DNA from: JAHJQZ01 sp963675235 | GTDB lineage: Bacteria; Pseudomonadota; Alphaproteobacteria; Rhizobiales; Devosiaceae | Length of the DNA: 64,000 bases | Direction of reading: 5' to 3' | NCBI GenBank assembly: GCA_963675235.2 | Contig: CAXXFU010000004.1 | Span: 1,054,001 to 1,118,000, forward strand | Part shown: one piece after another, positions 44,595-54,034 of the stretch | Numbering within the stretch: position 1 is the stretch's first letter | Layout: the number at the start of each line of letters is the position of its first letter | Notes under the pieces: model-generated | Told to the model about the DNA's origin: nothing | Seen by the model: the letters and a program-made list of their open reading frames with translations, nothing else | Databases searched by the model: none | Translations under genes and position numbers: made by a program

Positions 44595-47382
44595 TTACGC
44601 CGTGTCGCCGATGTTGTCGAGCACCGCCATCAGCCGGCCATGCACCCTTTTCTGGCGCTGCTTGGCCTCGATCTTGTAACCGGTCAGGTCGGTGACATAG
44701 AACACGTCGACCACCTTCTCGCCGAAGGTCGAGATATGGGCTGAGCCGATGGTCAGGCTGAGATCGGAGATCTCCCGCGTCAGGTGATGCAAAAGGCCGG
44801 TGCGGTCGAGACCTGAGACCTCGATGACGGTGAACTTGGTCGACAATGCGTTCGATACATGCACTTCCGAGGGCACGTGGAATGGCCGCAACCGCTTGTT
44901 GAGCCGGGAATCCTTGCCGAGATCGGCCGGAATGCGCTTCTTGCCCTGCAGCAGTTCCTTGACCGTGGTGATGATGCGATGCGCCCTGACCTTCTCGTCC
45001 TCGTCGGAGGTGAAGGCCCGCCGCAACCGGAAGGTGTCGAGCGCCTGACCGTCACGCATCGAGAAAATCTGTGCCCCGATGATCGAGGCGTCGCACATGG
45101 TGCAGGCGCCGGCGATGATCGACAGCAGGCGAGGATGGTCCGGTGTGTAGAAACTCACCTCGGTGATCGATTCGAACGCCTTGATCTCGGCGGAGCCAGC
45201 AAACGAGCGGGATTCGGCGTCGGCGTCGCGGATCATGCGGGCGTGGATAAGCTGCAGATCGTGCTCGGCCCTCAGCCAGTAGGGATTGTAGTGGCGCGAC
45301 TCATAGGCGGCGATTTCGTCCGGCGTCCAGTCGGTGAGTTCGGCGCCGAGGGTCTTCTTGGCTTCCTCGATGCGGTCGGCCTGGGAGACCTGCGAATAGC
45401 CGCCGCTCAAGAGCGGTTCGGTGGCGAAATAGAGCGAACGCAGCAGCGTGCCTTTCCAGCCGGTCCACACCCCCGGACCGACGGCCCGGATATCGCAGGC
45501 GGTCAGGATCATCAGAAGCGCCAGCCGGTTCGGGCTCTGCACCAGCTCGGCAAAGCTCTTGGCCGTCTCCGGGTCCTGGATGTCGCGGGCCTGGGCGATC
45601 TCGGACATGGTCAGGTGGTAGCGCACAAGCCAGGCGACGGTGTCGGTCTCGGCGGCGTTGAGCCCGAGGCGCGGGCAGAATTTCTTGGCGATGCGGGCGC
45701 CGGCGATCGAATGGTCCTCGTCGCGTCCCTTGGCGATGTCGTGCAGGAACAGCGCGATGAACAGGAGGTTGACGCTCGACAGCTGCGGCAGCAGCTCGTG
45801 GGTCAGCGGCAGTTCCTTGGTCAACCCGCCATTGAGGATCTCCGCCATCACCCCCGACGGCCCGGATCAGGTGCTCGTCGACGGTGTAGTGGTGATACAT
45901 GTTGAACTGCATCAGGGCGACGATGCGGCCGAATTCGGGGACGAACTTGCCGAGCACGCCGCTCTCGTTCATGCGCCTCAACACACGTTCGACGGTTTTC
46001 GGCGAGGTCAGGATCTCGCGGAAATAGCGGTTGGCCGTCTCGTTGTTGCGCAGCTTGCCATTGATCAGCGGCAGCGAACGGGTGATCTGCTTGAGCGCGT
46101 CGGGGTGGAACAGCAGTTCCTCGCGCGAACTGATCCAGAAGATCTTGATCAGGTTTAGCGGGTCCTTTTCGAACACATCGTCCGAAACGGTGTTGATGCG
46201 GCCGCGATCGATGAAGAAATCGGTCTCGCCGCGGATCTTCTTGCGCCTGTTCCCGCCCCAGCTTTCGAGCACGCGGCCGACGATGCCGGAACCGGCGCCC
46301 TGGGACACCTCGATCGAGGCGCAGAAAATGCGGGTCAGGTCCCCGACATCCTTGGCGACCAGGAAATAGCGCTTCATGAAACGCTCGACACTAAGCATGC
46401 CAGGACGGTCGGCATAGCCGAGCCGCTGGGCGAGGTCGGGTTGCAGTTCGAAGGTCAGTTTCTCGTCGGCGCGCCTGGTGAGGAAATGAAGATTGCACCG
46501 GACCGCCCAGAGGAAATCCTCGGAGCGCTCGAACATCCTCAGTTCCGATTTCGACAGCACGCCCTTCTCGACCAGTCCGGAGCCCGAGGAGATGTGAAAG
46601 TAGTACTTGCCGATCCAGAACAGGGTGTTGAGATCCCGGAGGCCACCCTTGCCCTCCTTGATGTTGGGTTCGACCACATAGCGTGAATTGCCCATCTGCT
46701 TGTGGCGTTCGTCGCGCTCGGCCAGCTTGGCGGCGATGAACTCGGCGCCGGTACGGGAACTGACCTCATGGTCGAAGCGGGCGATCATCTTGTCGAACAG
46801 GCGCTTGTCGCCGGTCAGGAAGCGCGCCTCGAGCGTTGCCGTCCTGACCGTCATGTCGGCCTTGGACATGCGGATGCAATCGTCGATCGAGCGCACGGCA
46901 TGACCGACCTTCTGGCCGAGGTCCCACAAAATGTAGAGGATGTACTCGGTGATCTGCTCGCCCCAGGGCGTCTGCTTGTAGGGCAGGATGAACAACAGAT
47001 CGATGTCCGAACCGGGCGCCAGCGTGGCGCGGCCATAGCCGCCCACGGCAGCCAGCGCCACCGCCTCGGCTTCGGACGGGTTGGCGTCGGGATAGACATA
47101 TTGGGTGGCGAACTGATGGACGGCTCGGATGATCTCGTCCTCGGCCTGGCACAGGTTCCTGGCGCAGCGCCGGCCCTTGCGGGTGCGCAGCAATTCGGCC
47201 TCGGCGGTGACGCGTGCCTGGGCCAGCGCCTGCTTGGCCTTGGCCAGCAGGGCGGCCCGCGCCTGTGCCGAGCTGGGCGCGTCGTCGCCGATCTCGTCGA
47301 GCACCGAGGCAATGATGTCCTTGGCGCTCATGTAGGTGAACACGGCTTCGGCTGGCGGCGCCTTAGTCTCGGCGATCGGCAT
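44595..47382 (-). CDS. glnD: bifunctional uridylyltransferase/uridylyl-removing enzyme GlnD, frameshifted in this sequence
   Basis: GlnD modifies and demodifies PII proteins in nitrogen signalling. N-terminal nucleotidyltransferase motif GYGRATLAPGSDIDLLFILP, a central HD domain (HYHYTVDEHLIRAV, FLHDIAKGRDEDHS) and two C-terminal ACT domains. The frame breaks in the five-C run at 45851-45855: deleting one C joins DEHLIRAVG to VMAEILNGGL and restores a 928-residue protein. This is almost certainly a homopolymer sequencing error. The ATG at 47382 overlaps the end of mutS by 20 bases. Confidence 0.93.
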
Positions 47383-50059
47383 TGCGGGCTTTCTTGAGTT
47401 CGTAGATGACGTCGATGGCAGCACGCGGCGTCAACTCGTCCGGATTGAGGGTATCGAGAAGCTGGTTAACCAATTGCTCCCCGACATCGGGAGGGGCGGG
47501 AGCACGGGTCGGGATTGTAGCAAACAGCGGAAGTTCGTCGAGTGCGGCGTTTGGCCGTCCGTCCGACTGGGTCTCGAGCTTGTCCAGAACCTCGCGGGCA
47601 CGGGCGATGACGGCGTCGGGCAGGCCGGCGAGCTTGGCCACCTGGATGCCGTAGGAGCGGTCGGCGGCACCGGCGACGACCTCGTGCAGAAACACCACGT
47701 CGCCTTTCCATTCCCTGACCTTCATGGTGTGGTTCCTGACCCGTGTCAGCACGGTGGCGAGCCGGGTCATTTCATGGAAATGGGTGGCAAACAGCGTCCG
47801 GCAGCGATTGGTCTCGTGCAGGGCCTCGAGCGTCGCCCAGGCGATGGAAAGCCCGTCGAAGGTGGCGGTGCCGCGCCCGATCTCGTCGAGCACGACCAGC
47901 GAACGCGCCGTGGCGCGGTTGAGGATGGCGGCGGTCTCGACCATTTCGACCATGAAGGTCGAATGGCCGCGCGCGATGTCGTCCGAGGCGCCGACGCGCG
48001 AGAACACCCGGTCGACGACACCGATATGGGCCGAGCTGGCCGGCACGTACGAGCCCATCTGCGCCATGATGGCGATCAGGGCGTTCTGCCTGAGATAGGT
48101 CGACTTGCCGCCCATGTTCGGCCCGGTGATCAGCGACACCAGCCCGCCGTCCTCGCCGGACAAATCGCAATCATTGTGAACGAAGGTCTCGCCGGCCCGG
48201 GCCAGCGCCTGCTCGACCACCGGATGGCGGCCGGCTTCGATCCTGAAACTGTCGCCGGCATCGATGCGCGGCCGGCAATAGCCGTAGTCGGCCGCGAGCC
48301 GGGCAAGCGCCGTGCCGAGATCGAGCTCGGCAAGAGCATCGGCGACCGCCTGCAGGTCCCCGGTTTGCGCCAGCACCTTGTCGAGCAGGTCCTGGTAGAT
48401 CGCCAGTTCCATCTCGCGGGCAGTGTCCTGCGCCTTGGCGATCCGGCCCTCGAGCTCGGCCAGCTCGGAAGTGGTGAAGCGCATGGCATTGGCCATGGTC
48501 TGGCGATGGATGTAGTCCGGCGTGAAGGGCGGTTCCATCAGCTTCTTGCCATGGGTCGAAGGCACCTCGATGAAATAGCCGATGACATTGTTGTGCTTGA
48601 TTCTCAGAGACCGGATATCGGTTTCGCCGGCAAGCCGTGCCTGCAGTTCCGCCACAACCTTGCGGCTGGCGCTGGCGAGGGCGCGCTCGTCGTCGAGTTC
48701 CTGGGAATAGGATTCGCGGACGAAATTGCCGTCGCGGGCGAGAAGCGGCGGCTCGTCGATAATCGCCGATGCCAGCTCTTCGGCCAGTGACCTGTCGCCT
48801 CGCTTCAGTCCCGCCACCACCTTCTGCCAGCCGGCGGGAAGGCTCTTTTCCGGCCCCATCAGCTCGGTGAGTGCGCCCGCCCCGGCAATCGCCCTGCCGA
48901 TGGCGGCAAGATCGCGCGGGCCGCCGCGGCCGAGCGTCAGCCGGGTCAGGGCGCGGGTGACGTCGGGGACAGCCTTCAGCCCCTGGCGCAGGCGCCCGGA
49001 CATCTCGGCCCATTCGATCATCAGGTCGACCATGTCGAGGCGGCTATTGATCGCGGCCGGATCGGTCAGCGGTGCGTTGAGGCGCCTGGTGAGCAGCCGC
49101 CCACCACCGGCGGTGACGGTCCTGTCCATCGCCGCGCGCAGGGCGCCGCGCGTTTCGCCACGGTTGGTCTCGATCAGTTCGAGCGAGGACCGCGTCGCCG
49201 CATCGATCGCCATCAGGGCATGAACGCCACGCCGCTCGGGTGGCCTCAGCGCCAGCGGCGCGCCCTTCTGGGCGTCGGCGACATAGGCGACAAGCGCCCC
49301 GAGCGCCGAACGTCCGGCCCGGGTGAAGGCCGTCGGATCGACGCCGGCAAACCCCTCGCCGATGCGCACCGCGCCCTGTTCGGAATCGAACAGGGCGACA
49401 TCGACCCTGGTCAGCCGCGTATTGAAATCGGGGCCGGTGACATGCTGGTCGGCCAGCCAGTCGGCGACGGCGTCGGTGACCAGCAGCTCGGCCGGATCGA
49501 GCCGGGCCAGCTCGTCGCCAAGCGCTTCGGGCCCGAGTTCGGTCAGGAAGGTCTCGCCGGTCGAGATGTCGGCGCTGGCAAGGGCGATATCGGTCTCCCC
49601 GTGCCGGATCAGGGCAAGGGCGGCAAGGAAATTGTTCGCCGTGGCCGGCAACAGATCGTCCTCGGTGATGGTGCCAGCGGTGACGAGCCGCACCACATCG
49701 CGTTCGACTACCGATTTCGAGCCGCGTTTCCTGGCTTCGGCCGGGTCTTCGACCTGTTCGCAGATGGCGACGCGATGGCCGCGTCCGATGAGCTTTTTCA
49801 GATAGTCTTCGGCAGCATGGACCGGCACGCCGCACATCGGGATGTCTTCGCCCTGGTGCTTGCCGCGCTTGGTCAAAACGATGCCGAGCGTTTCGGACGC
49901 CGTTTCGGCATCGGAAAAGAACAGCTCGTAGAAATCGCCCATGCGGTAGAACAGCAGATAGCCGGGGTTTTTCGCCTTGATGTCGAAATATTGCGCCATC
50001 ATCGGCGTCAGCCCCGCCGGGCTGGAACGATGCGCGACTTCTGTAGCTTTCTGGTCCAT
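47363..50059 (-). CDS. mutS: DNA mismatch repair protein MutS
   Basis: An 898-residue MutS: mismatch-recognition domain with TPMMAQYFDIKAKNPGYLLFYRMGDFYELF (quoted start TPMMAQYFDIK; the Phe-x-Glu motif is in DFYELF), connector, lever and clamp domains, then the ATPase with GPNMGGKSTYLRQ and LVVLDEIGRGTATFDG. The ATG at 50059 (MDQKATEV) is taken; the upstream open frame runs through an intergenic repeat. Conserved mutS-glnD order. Confidence 0.97.
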   Translation of the reverse strand: MDQKATEVAHRSSPAGLTPMMAQYFDIKAKNPGYLLFYRMGDFYELFFSDAETASETLGIVLTKRGKHQGEDIPMCGVPVHAAEDYLKKLIGRGHRVAICEQVEDPAEARKRGSKSVVERDVVRLVTAGTITEDDLLPATANNFLAALALIRHGETDIALASADISTGETFLTELGPEALGDELARLDPAELLVTDAVADWLADQHVTGPDFNTRLTRVDVALFDSEQGAVRIGEGFAGVDPTAFTRAGRSALGALVAYVADAQKGAPLALRPPERRGVHALMAIDAATRSSLELIETNRGETRGALRAAMDRTVTAGGGRLLTRRLNAPLTDPAAINSRLDMVDLMIEWAEMSGRLRQGLKAVPDVTRALTRLTLGRGGPRDLAAIGRAIAGAGALTELMGPEKSLPAGWQKVVAGLKRGDRSLAEELASAIIDEPPLLARDGNFVRESYSQELDDERALASASRKVVAELQARLAGETDIRSLRIKHNNVIGYFIEVPSTHGKKLMEPPFTPDYIHRQTMANAMRFTTSELAELEGRIAKAQDTAREMELAIYQDLLDKVLAQTGDLQAVADALAELDLGTALARLAADYGYCRPRIDAGDSFRIEAGRHPVVEQALARAGETFVHNDCDLSGEDGGLVSLITGPNMGGKSTYLRQNALIAIMAQMGSYVPASSAHIGVVDRVFSRVGASDDIARGHSTFMVEMVETAAILNRATARSLVVLDEIGRGTATFDGLSIAWATLEALHETNRCRTLFATHFHEMTRLATVLTRVRNHTMKVREWKGDVVFLHEVVAGAADRSYGIQVAKLAGLPDAVIARAREVLDKLETQSDGRPNAALDELPLFATIPTRAPAPPDVGEQLVNQLLDTLNPDELTPRAAIDVIYELKKARNADRRD

Positions 50060-50130
50060 GGGCAGGGGCTTTGGCAGGCGGACAAGCGCGAACCATAGAG
50101 CAATTCGAAAAAAGTCAAAACCGGTTATGC

Positions 50131-50186
50131 ATGCGAGCTTGTTCAGCAAAAGTGGGAACCGGTTTTCCGGTTCGAGCAAGCCACCA
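50131..50186 (+). repeat. AACCGGTT-core palindromic repeat, copy 2
   Basis: Between metY and mutS: gagcttgttcagcaaaagtg, then ggaaccggttttccggttcg, then agcaagccacca. Outer arms GCTTGTTC (50137-50144) and GAGCAAGC (50174-50181) pair. Compared with copy 3 the arms carry a compensating A-T to T-A exchange. A further partial copy (caaaaccggttatgcatgc) precedes it at about 50116-50134. Confidence 0.8.
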
Positions 50187-50271
50187 CTCAAGGGCCTTTT
50201 CACGGCCAAAACAAAGGGCGGACCCCTGAAAGGAACCCGCCCCAAACCTTGCCGGTCTGCCTTTTGGCGTA

Positions 50272-51543
50272 TCAGGCCTTGTCGAGCGCCTGCTCGATAT
50301 CGGCGATGATGTCCTCGACATGCTCGATGCCGACCGACAAACGCACCAGATCCTCGGAAACCCCGGCCTTTTTGAGCTCTTCGGGGCCGAGCTGGCGATG
50401 GGTCGTCGTCGCCGGGTGGCAGGCGAGCGACTTGGCGTCGCCGATATTGACCAGGCGAAGGATCATCTCAAGCGCGTCGATGAAACGGCCGCCGGCTTCC
50501 TTGCCGCCCTTGATGCCGAACGACAGGATGCCTGACCCCGAGCCCTTGGAAATACGCTTTGCCACGGCGTTATAGGGGCTGTCCGGCAAACCGGCATAGG
50601 CGACCCAGGCAACCTTGGGATGGCCTTTGAGGTACTCGGCCACCTTGAGGGTGTTGGCGACATGGCGTTCCATCCTCAAGCCCAGCGTTTCCAGGCCCTG
50701 CAGGATGAGAAAAGCGTTGAGCGGGCTGAGCGCCGCGCCGGTATTCCTCAGCGGCGCGACGCGGGCGCGTCCAATGAAGGCCGCCGGACCGAGCGCTTCG
50801 GTGAAGACGACGCCGTGATAGGACATGTCGGGTTCGTTGAGGATGGGGAAACGGTCCTTGTTTGCCACCCAGTCGAACTTGCCGCTGTCAACGATCATGC
50901 CGCCGATCGAGGTGCCGTGGCCGCCGATATACTTGGTCAGCGAGTGCACGACGATGTCGGCGCCGAGATCGAAGGGCCGGCACAGATAGGGCGTCGCCAC
51001 CGTGTTGTCGACGATGACCGGTACGCCGTGGCGATGGGCGATCTCGGAAATCTTCTCGATGTCGACGACATTGCCCGCCGGATTGCCGATCGATTCGAGG
51101 AAGACCGCCTTGGTCTTGTCGTCGATGGCCTTCTCGAAGCCCTCGTAATCGTCATGGGCGACCAGTCGTGCCTCGATTCCCTGACGCTGGAAGGCGTGGA
51201 CGAACAAGGTGTAGGTGCCGCCGTAGAGCTGGGAAACCGAGACGATGTTGTCGCCTGCCCCGGCGATGGTCTGGATGGCATAGGTGATCGCCGACATGCC
51301 CGAGGCGACCCCGAGACCGGCGATGCCGCCCTCCATCTCGGCGACGCGCGCTTCGAGCACCGCCGTCGTCGGGTTCATGATGCGGGTATAGATATTGCCC
51401 GCGACCTTGAGGTCGAACAGATCGGCGCCATGCTGGGTGTCGTCGAACGTGTAGGACGTGGTCTGGTAGATCGGCACGGCGGCGGCCTTGGTGGTGGCCT
51501 CCGACTCATAGCCGTGATGCAGGGCGATCGATTCGAGCTTCAT
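50272..51543 (-). CDS. metY: O-acetylhomoserine aminocarboxypropyltransferase / O-acetylhomoserine sulfhydrylase
   Basis: A 423-residue PLP enzyme of the Cys/Met metabolism family. Schiff-base Lys in VHSLTKYIGGHGTSIGG near residue 207; PLP contacts in IYQTTSYTFDDT and YTRIMNPTTAVLEARVAEMEGG (quoted start YTRIMNPTT). Makes homocysteine or methionine from O-acetylhomoserine. GGAGGAG precedes the ATG. I examined the leader for a SAM-II riboswitch and found no convincing match. Confidence 0.94.
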   Translation of the reverse strand: MKLESIALHHGYESEATTKAAAVPIYQTTSYTFDDTQHGADLFDLKVAGNIYTRIMNPTTAVLEARVAEMEGGIAGLGVASGMSAITYAIQTIAGAGDNIVSVSQLYGGTYTLFVHAFQRQGIEARLVAHDDYEGFEKAIDDKTKAVFLESIGNPAGNVVDIEKISEIAHRHGVPVIVDNTVATPYLCRPFDLGADIVVHSLTKYIGGHGTSIGGMIVDSGKFDWVANKDRFPILNEPDMSYHGVVFTEALGPAAFIGRARVAPLRNTGAALSPLNAFLILQGLETLGLRMERHVANTLKVAEYLKGHPKVAWVAYAGLPDSPYNAVAKRISKGSGSGILSFGIKGGKEAGGRFIDALEMILRLVNIGDAKSLACHPATTTHRQLGPEELKKAGVSEDLVRLSVGIEHVEDIIADIEQALDKA

Positions 51544-51829
51544 TCGGGGGCTCCTCCGTTAAAACCGAGAGCGCACACTTGTCCGTCAACCCGAAAATGA
51601 CAAGACCCGGAAGCGACAAGCCGTTCTCCTGCGGCACGATTTGAGAGCAAGTCCTTTCGCGAGCCGCCGGCAATGGCCGGTGAGGCGCTATTGCATGTGA
51701 GAAAGGTCAACCATGCTGACAATATCCGTCAGCATCGACGGCTCGGGCGACTTGATCCCGTCCGCGCTCCGGTCAAGGCTGGTGGCAAGCAGGCGGAGGC
51801 CTGCTCCGGATCGGAACGAGGAGGCACGA

Positions 51830-52225
51830 ATGAGCGTAATCTCGCACATCACCCTGGGCACGAACGACCGCGAGCGGGCGGCGCGATTCTACGACGCCGT
51901 GCTCGGTGCGCTGGGATTCGACAGGCTGCCCAAACCCGCCGACAAGCCGCCAGCCTATGAAAAACACGGCGGCATGCCGACGATCTACCTCTACGCGCCC
52001 GAGGACGGTCGCCCCGCAACCTGGGGCAACGGCACTCACGTGGCTTTCGTTGCCGAAGATCGCAAACAGGTTCACGCCTTCCACGACCTCGCCATCGAAA
52101 ATGGCGGGATGAGCGAGGGCGCACCGGGGCTGCGCGCGCATTACGGGCCAGACTACTACGCCGCCTACGTACGCGATCCGGACGGCAACAAGCTGCAGGC
52201 CGTCTGCTACGCCGGTTCGTCGTGA
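51830..52225 (+). CDS. VOC (glyoxalase/bleomycin resistance) family protein
   Basis: A 131-residue single-domain protein of two beta-alpha-beta-beta-beta modules: ISHITLGTNDRERAARFYDAVL at the N-terminus (metal His near residue 6), THVAFVAEDRKQVHAFHDLA in the second module, and YVRDPDGNKLQAVCY at the C-terminus. Such proteins are often lactoylglutathione lyase-like; substrate unknown. GAGGAGG precedes the ATG at 51830. Convergent with the xylosidase gene. Confidence 0.9.
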   Translation: MSVISHITLGTNDRERAARFYDAVLGALGFDRLPKPADKPPAYEKHGGMPTIYLYAPEDGRPATWGNGTHVAFVAEDRKQVHAFHDLAIENGGMSEGAPGLRAHYGPDYYAAYVRDPDGNKLQAVCYAGSS

Positions 52226-52241
52226 CCCCGGCCCGTCCGCC

Positions 52242-53852
52242 TTACTCGTCCATCGGGCCCTTTTCCGGCTCGTAGGTCATGTAGAAGAAGTCCGCCGGTG
52301 CGGCGAGGCCGTTGAGGTCGTGGCAGGCGAGCGCCACGAACGAGCCGGTGAACGAGCCATGCGCCTGGTGGCCGCCACACTCGTCCGAGATCAGCGAGGC
52401 ATCGAGCTTGACGTCGATCTCGGTGAACTCGGCGTCGCCGACGGCATAGGAATAGGTCAGGACCGAGTTCCTGACGACCATCCTCAGGCGCACCCGGCCG
52501 TCGTTGGGGATCGGGATCGGCTGTCCCGGAAAGCTGAGATTGCCGTCGGGGTAGCTCGCTTCCGAGCTCATCAGCAGCAATTCGCGCTGGCCGTCGGAAT
52601 GGGCCGTCACCGCCAGGTAGTGGAAATTGTAGCGCCCGTAATAGAGCAGGAAACCGGCCATCTGCCGCTCGTCCTCGGGCGAGAACTCGAGTTCGGTTTC
52701 GGCGGTGAAGTTGAAATGCTGCTGGCGCCGGGCGACCAGCGCCTGCTCGAACCAGGATGCGATCGATTCGCGCCCGTAGAGCCTCAGGGCGCCGGGCACC
52801 GCGGTCATCGAGAAGATGCGCTCCGTTTCCGGCGTCCTCAGCCACTGGAAATCGAGCGGCAGCGCCGTGCCGTCGAAGCCATAGTGCTTTTTCTGCCAGT
52901 ACTTGGCCTCGTCGCGGGCCGCGGGCAGGTTGACCTCGTGGTTCGGCACCGGCCCATCCTTGATCCAGAGCCAGCCGTCGTCGCGCCATTCCGCTTCCTG
53001 GATGCCGGTTTCGCGACCGAGAACGCAGCGCCTTTTCTGCGTTGTCGGGCGACCCATCAGATGAACCAGATAGGTTTTTCCGTCGGGCGTATCGACGATA
53101 TCGCCATGACCGGCCCGCTGGATACGGTTCATGTTGTGGTCCTTGGCGGTCAGGATGTGCTTTTGCGGATGCAGCTCATAGGGCCCGTCGATCCGGCGCG
53201 AACGGGCAAAGGTCACCGCGTGCTCGTAGCCGGTGCCGCCTTCCGCCGTCATCAGGTAGTACCAGCCGTCGCGCTTGTAGAGATGCGGCGCTTCGACCAG
53301 CTTCAGATCGGTACCGGTGAAAATGTTCTTGCGCTCACCGACAAGCTTTTTGGCCACCGGATCCCATTCCTGCAGGGCGATGCCGGCGAATTTCAGCGGC
53401 CGCGCGCGGTGGTCCCACATCATGTTGACGAACCACTTGCGGCCATCGTCATCGTGGAACAGCGACGGATCGAAGCCGGAGGAGTTGACATAGGCCGGGT
53501 CGGACCACGGCCCCATGATGTCGGGCGCAGTGACGATGTAGTTGTGGGCGTCCTTGAACGAACCGTCCTTGCGCTTGACGTCGGTATAGACCAGCCAGAA
53601 CTGGGCGCCGTCATGCGTGAGGCACGGGGCCCAGACGCCGCAGCTGTCGGGATCGCCGCGCATGTCGAGCTGGGACTTGCGGTTGAGCGGGCGCGTGATC
53701 AACTGCCAGTTGGCGAGATCCTTGGAATGATGGATCTGCACGCCCGGATACCATTCGAAGGTCGAGGTGGCGATGTAGTAGTCATCGCCAACCCTGAGGA
53801 TCGAGGGGTCGGGGTTGAACCCCGGCAGGATCGGATTGGTGATCATGGGCAT
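52242..53852 (-). CDS. glycoside hydrolase family 43 beta-xylosidase
   Basis: About 536 residues. N-terminal five-bladed propeller with catalytic Asp in GFNPDPSILRVGDDYYIATS, the modulating Asp in SSGFDPSLFHDDDGRKW and the acid Glu in VEAPHLYKRDGWYYL; a C-terminal beta-sandwich (from about residue 330) is as in GH43_11 xylosidases. It releases xylose from xylo-oligosaccharides; no signal peptide, so it is cytoplasmic. The ATG at 53852 is best spaced from GGAGGAG; 53858 is the alternative. Lies downstream of xylB. Confidence 0.93.
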   Translation of the reverse strand: MPMITNPILPGFNPDPSILRVGDDYYIATSTFEWYPGVQIHHSKDLANWQLITRPLNRKSQLDMRGDPDSCGVWAPCLTHDGAQFWLVYTDVKRKDGSFKDAHNYIVTAPDIMGPWSDPAYVNSSGFDPSLFHDDDGRKWFVNMMWDHRARPLKFAGIALQEWDPVAKKLVGERKNIFTGTDLKLVEAPHLYKRDGWYYLMTAEGGTGYEHAVTFARSRRIDGPYELHPQKHILTAKDHNMNRIQRAGHGDIVDTPDGKTYLVHLMGRPTTQKRRCVLGRETGIQEAEWRDDGWLWIKDGPVPNHEVNLPAARDEAKYWQKKHYGFDGTALPLDFQWLRTPETERIFSMTAVPGALRLYGRESIASWFEQALVARRQQHFNFTAETELEFSPEDERQMAGFLLYYGRYNFHYLAVTAHSDGQRELLLMSSEASYPDGNLSFPGQPIPIPNDGRVRLRMVVRNSVLTYSYAVGDAEFTEIDVKLDASLISDECGGHQAHGSFTGSFVALACHDLNGLAAPADFFYMTYEPEKGPMDE

Positions 53853-53922
53853 TGTCATCTCCTCCGGGCGGTCCCGCCACCGGCTTGCGGCGCGGCGCCC
53901 ATTGCGTGCTGTCCGTCGTGAT

Positions 53923-53949
53923 GAAAACGGCCGCCCGCGGGCGGCCGTT
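53923..53949 (-). terminator. hairpin terminator between xylB and the xylosidase gene
   Basis: A perfect 24-base palindrome, AACGGCCGCCCG paired with CGGGCGGCCGTT (53926-53949), followed on the minus strand by TTTTC. It ends or attenuates the xylB transcript before the xylosidase gene. Confidence 0.7.
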
Positions 53950-54034
53950 GTGCGAACCCGGCCCTGATGGGCACGGGTGTGAACCTGTCATACGATGCCG
54001 GCCGGCTCCGTTCGAAAGGCTCTCATCGTCGCGC

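Noticed and set aside
50060..50245. N-terminal extension of MutS by 62 residues
   Set aside because: The extension translates an intergenic repeat; the family start MDQKATEV at 50059 is clear.
51544..51829. SAM-II riboswitch upstream of metY
   Set aside because: The leader lacks the conserved GGTGATTTG core and the pseudoknot partner in order; the few matching words are scattered and on the wrong strand.
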